DNA of 8,593 nucleotides, taken from NCBI GenBank assembly GCA_020430675.1, contig JAGQJJ010000125.1, forward strand, positions 1-8,593, written 5' to 3'. The stretch comes from Myxococcales bacterium. GTDB taxonomy: Bacteria > Myxococcota > Bradymonadia > UBA7976 > UBA1532. Under the pieces are notes generated by a model, which was given only the letters and a program-made list of their open reading frames with translations, was not told where the DNA came from and did not search any database. The position numbers and the translations under genes were made by a program. Positions within the stretch are counted from its first letter, which is position 1; every line of letters starts with the position of its first letter. Below, piece by piece: positions 1-6,661 of the stretch.

Positions 1-69
1 GTCATCACACGCCCAACCGAACAACGCGACGGTCAACGCCGCCGCCCAGAATAGATCCCTGCTCATCAT
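1..69 (-). CDS. Probable lipoprotein, N-terminal fragment (cut by left window edge)
   Basis: Reading leftward from 69 there is an open frame of 23 codons running off the window. It begins with two consecutive ATG codons and encodes MMSRDLF, then a hydrophobic stretch (WAAALTVALFGWA), then Cys21-Asp-Asp. This is the layout of a lipoprotein signal peptide: a short basic N-terminus, a hydrophobic core and a Cys after small residues. The box FGWAC is a poor match to the L-A/S-G/A-C consensus because of the Trp. The acidic residues after the Cys resemble the other lipoproteins in this window. A strong Shine-Dalgarno tract, GGGGGG (80-75), sits 5 nt before the ATG and supports the start. It lies 58 bp downstream of the ATC-hydrolase-like gene on the same strand and may share its transcript. 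The function cannot be told from this fragment. Confidence 0.6.
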   Translation of the reverse strand, partial: MMSRDLFWAAALTVALFGWACDD

Positions 70-74
70 TTTGT

Positions 75-80
75 CCCCCC
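75..80 (-). promoter_or_regulatory. Shine-Dalgarno tract of the left-edge lipoprotein
   Basis: GGGGGG on the minus strand is followed by 5 nt (ACAAA) and then ATGATG. The same six-G tract precedes the FG-GAP lipoprotein start at 2188, so the two starts support each other. Confidence 0.55.
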
Positions 81-101
81 GGCTCGCGGGATCGACCGAC
101 C

Positions 102-119
102 CGCCGCACCACCGCGGCG
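102..119. other. GC-rich inverted repeat between two block-1 genes
   Basis: CGCCGC (102-107) and GCGGCG (114-119) form a perfect 6-bp stem around a 6-nt loop. It sits between the stop of the ATC-hydrolase-like gene and the start of the left-edge lipoprotein. No T-tract follows on either strand, so it is not a standard intrinsic terminator. It could be chance in such GC-rich DNA. Confidence 0.3.
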
Positions 120-127
120 CGCGGGCC

Positions 128-742
128 TCACTCATCGCGGAATCTCAGCGTGAACGGACAGCAGCGGCCCCCGGCCGCCAGCGTCTCGTCGCGCAGCAAG
201 ACCACATCGGGCTCGACGCCGCCGAAAAACGAGGCGTCCCCGGCGCAGAACAGCGGCGCCAGCTCGGGCACGCCCGCGTCGCGGCACAACCGCACGAAGC
301 GGCACGACATCACCGTGAAGCGCACCTCGCGCGCGCCGACATGCTCGATCCGCACCGTCGCGTTCGGGAAGCGCGAGAGCTTCTCGCGCACGAAGCGGTC
401 GCGGGCCTCATCATCGAGCGCGTCCAACGTGGCGCGGTCGAGGCGGCCGATGACGCTGTTGAGGAAGACATGGGCCCCGATCTCGACCACCTCAGCGGTG
501 ATGCGCAGCGCCGGCCCATCGCCGAGGCGCTCCGACAGCTCGCTGAACAGCAGAATCGCCGGCCCGATCTGGGCCCGGCTCTGCGTCTCGCGCTCGTCTT
601 CGGCCGCCGGCAGGTCGTGAAAGGGCTCGCCGCGGCCCTCGCGGCGACTGACGGCCCAGCCGACCGATATCGCCTTCCACCACCCCAGGTGTCGGCGCAA
701 GATGCGGAAAGCGGCGCGGCCGGTAGCGTCAAACAACCCCAT
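128..742 (-). CDS. L-2-amino-thiazoline-4-carboxylic acid hydrolase family protein (ATC-hydrolase-like)
   Basis: A 204-residue protein with no signal peptide and no convincing membrane segment, so probably cytoplasmic. The C-terminal third carries the pattern I associate with the ATC_hydrolase family: Cys147 (SCRF), Cys153, a GVPEL motif (157-161), Cys166 followed by Asp169 (FCAGD), Arg184, and a closing GG-x-CC-x-F segment (191-197). The characterised family member, from cysteine-producing Pseudomonas, hydrolyses 2-amino-thiazoline-4-carboxylate to N-carbamoyl-L-cysteine. Most other members are uncharacterised, so the substrate here is unknown. The N-terminal region is basic (RILRRHLGWWK, residues 13-23). 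The ATG at 742 is the only good start: an in-frame TGA, which is also the stop of the upstream FG-GAP gene, lies 27 nt before it. No clear Shine-Dalgarno is visible, so translation may depend on coupling to the upstream gene. Family assignment is from motif recall, not a search. Confidence 0.62.
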   Translation of the reverse strand: MGLFDATGRAAFRILRRHLGWWKAISVGWAVSRREGRGEPFHDLPAAEDERETQSRAQIGPAILLFSELSERLGDGPALRITAEVVEIGAHVFLNSVIGRLDRATLDALDDEARDRFVREKLSRFPNATVRIEHVGAREVRFTVMSCRFVRLCRDAGVPELAPLFCAGDASFFGGVEPDVVLLRDETLAAGGRCCPFTLRFRDE

Positions 743-769
743 GCGGCGACAGCCTAGCAGACCCCGTGG

Positions 770-2188
770 TCATCGCGCGACGTCGTCAAGTCGTCGCAGC
801 GGATAAGCGCCCTCGGGGTCCGCGACGTAGAGCAGCACCTCGTCGGTCTCGTACGACGTCATCAACAGCTCGGCACGGCCATCGCCATCTAGATCGACGA
901 TGCGCGCGCCGCCGCCCTGCGGCACGCCCTCGTCGAGCACCCACGTCTCGAACTGGCCCGGCGCGGTCTGTTCGAGCAGGAAGGTGCGGGGGTCGCCGTC
1001 GCCCGACACGAGCAGGTCGATGTCGCCGTCGGTGTCGGCATCGCCCCAGCCGAAGATGCCCGGCGCCGCCTGTGGGCTCATCGGCTCGCCCGCGACCGAC
1101 TCGATGCCGCTGGCGATCACCCGCCCGGGCCACCGCTCGCGCGGATCGGCCGGAATCTCGTAGAGCGTCACCGCCGACGGCCAACCATCGGGCGTATCCT
1201 TGGCGGTGTTGACATGATTGCTGCCCACCCCGGCCAGCGTGCCCGGGCCGAGCAGGTCCGGCACGAGCGCAAACTGGATCGCCGGCCCCTGGCTGTCATC
1301 GATGACGTGACGCAGCCAACGCCCGCCGGGCTCCGCCTCTGACGGCGGCGCCAACTGTTCAAGCCACGCATGCGATGCGCCCAGCCCGGCGAAGAACTCG
1401 GCCGAGAGCAGATCAAGATCGCCGTCGCCGTCGATGTCGTGGGCCACCGGCAGCGAACCGAGGCCCTCGCCCAGCACGACCGGTCTGATGTCGAAACGCG
1501 CCGCGCCGTCGATGCCGCGGAAGAGGTGCACCTCGGCGTGATCGCCTTCCCCGGCGGCAAGACTCCGCTGTTCGGCCACGCTGATCACGTCCTGCCGACC
1601 ATCGCCATCCAGGTCGACCAACAGCGCGCGGTGGTAGAACAGGTCGCTGCCGACGGGCACGATCTCGTGTCGAAGCCACTGCCCTTCGGTCTGCTCGAAC
1701 CAGATGAGCGCACCGCAGGGCCCGACGCCGGGCAGGAACGGACAGGCGAGGAACCCGGCGGGCACCACCACGTCCAGATCGCCGTCGCCGTCCACATCGG
1801 CGGGCAGCGGCTCGTTGGGAAAGCGCGCGTCCCACTCGAACGGCAACACCACCGGCGCGGGAGACCATTGATCGATCGAGTCACGCTGCTCGAAGACCAC
1901 GACCTTGCCGGCCGCCAGCCGGAAACCATCGAGGTGCTGAAACGACGAGACGATGATGTCGATCCGACCGTCTCCGTCGAAGTCGCCGACGTTCGCAAAC
2001 GACGGGCCATCGGCCTGGGCATCGACGACCACCTTGCGATACCGGCGAATGGGCGTCGGCGGCACAAAAACATCGACGGCCGCGTCCACGACCACGTCGG
2101 CGTCGTCGGTCTCGACAAACTCTTCGTTGAAGAAGCACCCAGCGAGGCAGAGCGCGACCGCGCCTGCCCAGATCGTCGACCGCCTCAT
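770..2188 (-). CDS. FG-GAP/VCBS-repeat beta-propeller lipoprotein
   Basis: A 472-residue secreted protein. Residues 1-18 form a lipoprotein signal peptide (MRRSTIW, a hydrophobic core, then lipobox L15-A-G-C18). The residue after the Cys is Phe, not Asp, which by the E. coli sorting rule favours the outer membrane. An acidic, Val/Asp/Ala-rich linker (23-45) follows. The rest is a propeller with six calcium-binding DxDxDG loops of FG-GAP type starting at residues 69, 131, 192, 251, 383 and 432, each followed by a hydrophobic strand. The long interval between 259 and 383 contains a degenerate repeat around 305-322, which would make seven blades. Such proteins usually bind ligands or surfaces; no catalytic residues are visible. 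The frame is open upstream to 2233, but the ATG at 2188 is chosen because it starts the signal peptide and has a GGGGGG tract 6 nt before it. It is the first gene of the leftward block. Confidence 0.85.
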   Translation of the reverse strand: MRRSTIWAGAVALCLAGCFFNEEFVETDDADVVVDAAVDVFVPPTPIRRYRKVVVDAQADGPSFANVGDFDGDGRIDIIVSSFQHLDGFRLAAGKVVVFEQRDSIDQWSPAPVVLPFEWDARFPNEPLPADVDGDGDLDVVVPAGFLACPFLPGVGPCGALIWFEQTEGQWLRHEIVPVGSDLFYHRALLVDLDGDGRQDVISVAEQRSLAAGEGDHAEVHLFRGIDGAARFDIRPVVLGEGLGSLPVAHDIDGDGDLDLLSAEFFAGLGASHAWLEQLAPPSEAEPGGRWLRHVIDDSQGPAIQFALVPDLLGPGTLAGVGSNHVNTAKDTPDGWPSAVTLYEIPADPRERWPGRVIASGIESVAGEPMSPQAAPGIFGWGDADTDGDIDLLVSGDGDPRTFLLEQTAPGQFETWVLDEGVPQGGGARIVDLDGDGRAELLMTSYETDEVLLYVADPEGAYPLRRLDDVAR

Positions 2189-2194
2189 TGACTG

Positions 2195-2200
2195 CCCCCC
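2195..2200 (-). promoter_or_regulatory. Shine-Dalgarno tract deciding the FG-GAP lipoprotein start
   Basis: GGGGGG on the minus strand, followed by CAGTCA and the ATG at 2188. A second purine-rich tract, GGAGAGG (2209-2203), lies too far from this ATG. It instead directly precedes a five-codon frame (2202-2185) whose TGA overlaps the lipoprotein ATG. Confidence 0.5.
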
Positions 2201-2247
2201 ATCCTCTCCACCTCGTCCGGCGCACAGCGCCACCGCATTGGGCGAGG

Positions 2248-2276
2248 CCCCTAGTGCACGGCGAGAGCGGAGTCAA
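2248..2276 (-). promoter_or_regulatory. Candidate sigma70-type promoter for block 1
   Basis: On the minus strand TTGACT (2276-2271) is followed by a 17-nt spacer and TAGGGG (2253-2248). The -35 matches five of six consensus positions; the -10 matches only two. It is listed because the symporter leader shows the same arrangement, TTGACG, 17 nt, TAGGGT. The predicted transcript would start near 2241 and have a leader of about 53 nt. Sequence inspection only. Confidence 0.25.
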
Positions 2277-2382
2277 GGGGAATCGACTCGCGAGAAGATG
2301 GACCGCGACAAACGGGTCGCCGTGGCGATTCAAGTCGTGTATTCCTTCTGGACGACCGCGTTCGACGCGCCATCGATCGACG

Positions 2383-2388
2383 AAAGGA
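2383..2388 (+). promoter_or_regulatory. Shine-Dalgarno of the MscS gene
   Basis: AAAGGA followed by 7 nt and ATG at 2396. It supports this start, which gives an N-terminus leading directly into the first membrane helix. Confidence 0.55.
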
Positions 2389-2395
2389 ACCTCCG

Positions 2396-3178
2396 ATGGA
2401 CTGGGCCGCATCTTTCATCAACGTCATCTGGGTCATTGCCGTCTTCCTGGGCGGCATGCTCGGCTCGAAGCTGGTGGCCGTCGCCATTCGGCAGCTCCTC
2501 GAACGGGCCAAGGTCGACCGCACCCTCAGCCAGTTCTTGGCCAGCGTTGCGCGCTGGACCATCGTTGTCATCGTCGGCGTCGCGTGTTTGGGCGCCTTCG
2601 GCATCGAAACCACCTCGTTTGCCGCCCTGATCGGCGCCGCCGGCCTGGCCATTGGCCTGGCCTTCCAGGGCACCCTGTCGAGCGTCGCCGCCGGCGTCAT
2701 GCTGATCATCCTGCGCCCGTTCAAGGTCGGTGAGCTGGTGGGCATCGGCGGCCAGGTCGGCGTGGTCGAAGAGATCGGCATCTTCACCACCACCCTGCTC
2801 GCCCACGCCAATCACCGCCTCATCCTGCCCAACAAGGATGTCTTCGGCGCGCCCATCGAGAACAAGACGTTCGACGGCATGGCGCGGGTCGACGTGGCGG
2901 TCGGCACCGACTACTCGGCCGACCTCGACCGCGTGCGCGAAGTGCTGCTCGCCGCCATCACCGACATGGAAGGCACCGAACGCCCGCAGGTCTATCTGGT
3001 CGAGCTGGGCGGCTCGTCGATCGACTGGTCGGTGCGCGTGTGGACGGCGCCCGAGAAGTTCCTCGGCGTGCGCGATCAGATCACCCTGCGCGCAAAGAAG
3101 GCGCTCGACGCCGCCAATATCGGCATCCCCTTCCCGCAGATGGACGTGCACCTCGATCAGCTCAACAAGGCCGCCTGA
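2396..3178 (+). CDS. mscS: Small-conductance mechanosensitive channel, MscS family
   Basis: A 260-residue inner-membrane channel close in size to E. coli MscS (286). Such channels form heptamers that open under membrane tension and release solutes during hypo-osmotic shock. Likely membrane helices are at about 7-31, 51-70 and 72-108. The third is the pore helix, and its residues line up with the E. coli channel: Gly80, Ala81, Gly83, Leu84, Ala85, Gly87, Leu88, Gln91 and Gly92 correspond to Gly101, Ala102, Gly104, gate Leu105, Ala106, Gly108, gate Leu109, Gln112 and hinge Gly113. RPFKVGE (107-113) leads into the beta domain. LPNKDVFGAPIEN (144-156) matches the family's IPN motif, and IPFPQMDVHL (244-253) the C-terminal strand. 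It is the first gene of the rightward block; the hydantoinase follows after 57 nt. A standard tension gate seems intact, and the link to ureide metabolism may be only positional. Confidence 0.93.
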   Translation: MDWAASFINVIWVIAVFLGGMLGSKLVAVAIRQLLERAKVDRTLSQFLASVARWTIVVIVGVACLGAFGIETTSFAALIGAAGLAIGLAFQGTLSSVAAGVMLIILRPFKVGELVGIGGQVGVVEEIGIFTTTLLAHANHRLILPNKDVFGAPIENKTFDGMARVDVAVGTDYSADLDRVREVLLAAITDMEGTERPQVYLVELGGSSIDWSVRVWTAPEKFLGVRDQITLRAKKALDAANIGIPFPQMDVHLDQLNKAA

Positions 3179-4678
<1,500 letters not shown>

Positions 4679-4679
4679 G

Positions 4680-4976
4680 ATGGGTGCCGCGCCCCGCCGC
4701 TTGCACCCGGTGCTGCTGCTGGTGCACTGGGCGCTCATCTTGAACTTCGTCGCCGAGATGGCCTACGCCGGCTACATGGTCTTTGCGGTCATCGTGCCCG
4801 AAGGCGGCGGCAGCGGCCCGCTGTTCGCCCAGGCGCGTACGATGCCGTTCGAGCTGATGGTGACCCGACGCCTCTATGCCATCGAGTTCTGGATCGCCAC
4901 CGCCGGCCTGGCCATCTATCTCGGCCTGACCGAGATCGGCCCACGGCGACGTCGAATGCTCAGCGAGCCGAAGTAG
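4680..4976 (+). CDS. Small two-helix membrane protein, unrecognised
   Basis: A 98-residue protein that I do not recognise. Residues 1-8 are basic (GAAPRRL), followed by helix 1 (about 9-38, from HPVLLLVHWA to MVFAVI). A short Gly/Pro-rich loop (40-56, PEGGGSGPLF) follows, then helix 2 (about 66-85, YAIEFWIATAG onward), then a basic tail (RRRRM). By the positive-inside rule both ends would be cytoplasmic. The ATG begins 1 nt after the hydantoinase TGA (TGAGATG), with no separate Shine-Dalgarno, so it is probably translated by termination-reinitiation. The frame is open upstream to 4578 inside the hydantoinase gene, but a start there would give a 34-residue extension with no membrane character. 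His10, His16, Glu26 and Glu69 fall in or beside the helices. The last 17 bp overlap the end of the convergent symporter gene. It could be a transporter or enzyme accessory subunit; that is speculation. Confidence 0.72.
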   Translation: MGAAPRRLHPVLLLVHWALILNFVAEMAYAGYMVFAVIVPEGGGSGPLFAQARTMPFELMVTRRLYAIEFWIATAGLAIYLGLTEIGPRRRRMLSEPK

Positions 4977-6531
4977 CGCGGCCGCGAGCCAACAGCCAGA
5001 CGCCGGCGATCGATGCCACCAACAGAATCGACCACGTCGCCGGCACCGCCGGGTTGGCATGCGCCAGCAGGCCGGCGAGGTCGGGCGAGCCTTCAGCAAA
5101 TGACCTCCAGCTCTGCACGAAGCCGGTGTCGGCCAGATCGGGTCGGCCCACGACATACCGCAGCGTATTGAGCGCGGCGTAGACCAGAAAGCCCGTGAGC
5201 GCCATGACCAGCGCCAGCGGCCGCAGATCACTGCGCTTGGGGAAAGCGACGCCCACCAGGATGGGACCGACCGCGGCGGCGACGATGCCATACACGCCGG
5301 TCTGCCCGAAGATGCCCAGCAGGCGCGGCGGATTGCCGCTCAAGATCAGCCAGGTGACCAGACCCATCGCGATCAACGCGCCCTGCCCAAAACGAAAGGC
5401 CCAACGCGCGCGCGCTTCGGGGGCGTGGGTGCGCAGGAAGGTGCGCTCGGCGACCGGCAGGAAGACATCATTGCTCATCACGGTGCTCATGGCGACCAGG
5501 ATGCCATCAAGCGTGCTCATGCCAGCGGCCACCAGCGCCACGCTGATCAGCACGTAGCTGACGTCGCCGAACTGGCCCTTCAGCCACAGCGACATGATCT
5601 GATCCTGCCGCACGCCCTCAGGGCCGAAGGTCATGGGGTCGAGATCGGCGTGGGCGGCGAGGCCAGCGAGCAGCAGGCTGAAAAACGCCGCGGTGACGAC
5701 CAGGGTGATCTTCACGTAGCGGCCCACGTCTTCATCGCGCTTGAGGTAGAGCGCCTTCATCAGCAGGTGCGGCTGGCAGACGATGGCAAAGCCGATGACC
5801 ACGCCCGAGACGTAGACGCTGAACCAGTCGCCATACAGCGGGCTCGCCGGGTTGACCGCCATCAGCAGGTGCGGGTCGCGCTGATCGAGCATCGCGGTGA
5901 AGCCGTCGGCGCCGAGCGCGCCAATGGCCTTGACCATGATGGCCACAGTGACCAGCAGCATCATCACGCCTTGCAGCGAGTTGGTATAGGTGTGCGCGTA
6001 GGTACCACCGATGAGGATATAGCTGAACACGAAGCCGATGGTCAGCAGCAGGGCCGCGCTGTCGCTCAGCTTGAGGGTGTCCATCAGCAGGATCTGCACG
6101 CTGCCGGCGATGAGCACCAGAAACGCGATCGAGAGCAGGCTGATCAGGCCGAACACGACGCGCAACGCAACGCTGCCATACCGCTGGCCGATCCAGTGCG
6201 GCAGCGTGAGCGCCGCGCCTTCGACGCCCACCTTGCGAAAGCGCGGCGACATCAACCACAGCGCCAGCGCGATGCCGATGCCCACCGCGAGCCCGAGATG
6301 CACAAACGCGCTCAGGCCATGGGTGAAGACAAAGCCGGGGTTGATGACAAAGGTGGCCGTCGAGCACATGGCCGCGCCCATGGTGATGCCCACCAGCCAC
6401 GGGCCCATATCGCGCTTGCCGACGGCAAACGACTCCAGCGAGTCGGTCTTGAGGTAGCCGATGATGGCCAGCCCGGCGGTGACCACCAGATACACCGAGA
6501 ACGCGACCCACGCGATCGTCTGCTGCTCCAC
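4960..6531 (-). CDS. Sodium:solute symporter (SSS family)
   Basis: A 523-residue inner-membrane transporter of the SSS/PutP family, which couples Na+ entry to solute uptake. About 13 membrane helices are visible, beginning near residues 7-26, 46-64, 71-93 and 126-149. Family hallmarks are SLESFAVGKRDMGPW (31-45), the MCSTATF unwound helix (55-61), the GGTYAHTYTNSLQGVMM signature (175-191), and AAGMSTLDGILVAMST (335-350), whose Ser339 and Thr340 sit at the conserved Na2 site. Length is normal. The start is GTG at 6531, supported by AGGGAGG 6 nt upstream. The substrate cannot be read from the sequence. Proximity to the hydantoinase suggests a pyrimidine, hydantoin or other ureide, but they are convergent, not one operon. 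Its own leader region carries palindromes that could be operators. The stop codon lies within the convergent 98-residue gene. Confidence 0.9.
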   Translation of the reverse strand: MEQQTIAWVAFSVYLVVTAGLAIIGYLKTDSLESFAVGKRDMGPWLVGITMGAAMCSTATFVINPGFVFTHGLSAFVHLGLAVGIGIALALWLMSPRFRKVGVEGAALTLPHWIGQRYGSVALRVVFGLISLLSIAFLVLIAGSVQILLMDTLKLSDSAALLLTIGFVFSYILIGGTYAHTYTNSLQGVMMLLVTVAIMVKAIGALGADGFTAMLDQRDPHLLMAVNPASPLYGDWFSVYVSGVVIGFAIVCQPHLLMKALYLKRDEDVGRYVKITLVVTAAFFSLLLAGLAAHADLDPMTFGPEGVRQDQIMSLWLKGQFGDVSYVLISVALVAAGMSTLDGILVAMSTVMSNDVFLPVAERTFLRTHAPEARARWAFRFGQGALIAMGLVTWLILSGNPPRLLGIFGQTGVYGIVAAAVGPILVGVAFPKRSDLRPLALVMALTGFLVYAALNTLRYVVGRPDLADTGFVQSWRSFAEGSPDLAGLLAHANPAVPATWSILLVASIAGVWLLARGRATSAR

Positions 6532-6537
6532 GCTTGA

Positions 6538-6544
6538 CCTCCCT
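6538..6544 (-). promoter_or_regulatory. Shine-Dalgarno supporting the GTG start of the symporter
   Basis: AGGGAGG on the minus strand, with 6 nt (TCAAGC) to GTG at 6531. No in-frame ATG lies nearby upstream, so the GTG start is preferred. Confidence 0.65.
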
Positions 6545-6555
6545 GCGCAGCCCGC

Positions 6556-6584
6556 ACCCTAAGCGGGCACCCGACGGCCGTCAA
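6556..6584 (-). promoter_or_regulatory. Candidate sigma70-type promoter of the symporter gene
   Basis: On the minus strand TTGACG (6584-6579) is followed by a 17-nt spacer and TAGGGT (6561-6556). The -35 matches five of six positions, the -10 three. The transcript would begin near 6549, leaving a leader of about 18 nt that just includes the Shine-Dalgarno. The -10 also lies in the loop of an inverted repeat (GCCCGC at 6550-6555, GCGGGC at 6563-6568), so the match could be coincidental. Confidence 0.35.
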
Positions 6585-6585
6585 G

Positions 6586-6610
6586 CGAATTTGTGCAATG
6601 CAGCAATTCG
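6586..6610. promoter_or_regulatory. 25-bp dyad, candidate operator or activator site
   Basis: Half-sites CGAATTTGTGCA (6586-6597) and TGCAGCAATTCG (6599-6610) flank a central A at 6598. Ten of twelve positions are symmetric. The site is more AT-rich than the surrounding DNA. It lies 1 nt upstream of the candidate -35 of the symporter promoter, centred near -49, a position suited to an activator or an upstream repressor. Confidence 0.4.
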
Positions 6611-6627
6611 GCCCACCCCAGGCCCAG

Positions 6628-6636
6628 GCATTATGC
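6628..6636. repeat. Palindrome GCATTATGC in the symporter leader
   Basis: A perfect 9-bp palindrome (GCAT-T-ATGC) centred at 6632. It is one of three palindromes in about 70 bp sharing GCAT/ATGC/TGCA cores. Confidence 0.35.
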
Positions 6637-6643
6637 GACCACG

Positions 6644-6654
6644 TTTGCTGCAAA
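6644..6654. repeat. Palindrome TTTGCTGCAAA near the phoD stop
   Basis: A perfect 11-bp palindrome (TTTGC-T-GCAAA) centred at 6649, 7 nt from the phoD stop codon. TTGCTGCA also occurs on the opposite strand inside the 6586-6610 dyad (6607-6600), so the two elements share an 8-mer. Confidence 0.35.
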
Positions 6655-6661
6655 TGCGATA

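Larger units (their letters stand above)
2189..2395. other. Divergent intergenic region
   Basis: This 207-bp gap separates the leftward FG-GAP lipoprotein block from the rightward MscS-hydantoinase block, so it should contain both promoters. A leftward candidate promoter is visible. I found no convincing -35/-10 pair for the rightward operon. No tRNA, repeat or terminator hairpin with a T-tract is seen. Confidence 0.6.

Noticed and set aside
71..757. A 228-codon plus-strand frame over the ATC-hydrolase-like gene
   Set aside because: No recognisable motif and no ribosome binding site, whereas the minus-strand protein shows a patterned conserved C-terminus.
1370..2191. A 273-codon plus-strand frame over the FG-GAP gene
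   Set aside because: Its repetitive IAVAV and VDQQ-like translation mirrors the DxDxDG repeats on the real strand. The minus-strand product has a signal peptide and six FG-GAP loops.
2189..2233. Upstream extension of the FG-GAP protein by 15 residues
   Set aside because: The extension (MALCAGRGGEDGGQS) would bury the lipoprotein signal. The ATG at 2188 has a well-spaced GGGGGG tract.
5425..6537. A 370-codon plus-strand frame over the symporter gene
   Set aside because: It is an antisense shadow of an intact SSS symporter, with low-complexity His/Asp/Arg-rich translation and no family features.
6550..6568. GCCCGC/GCGGGC hairpin as a phoD terminator
   Set aside because: No T-tract follows it in the direction of phoD transcription, and it overlaps a candidate -10 of the symporter promoter. 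A GC-rich chance repeat is equally likely.
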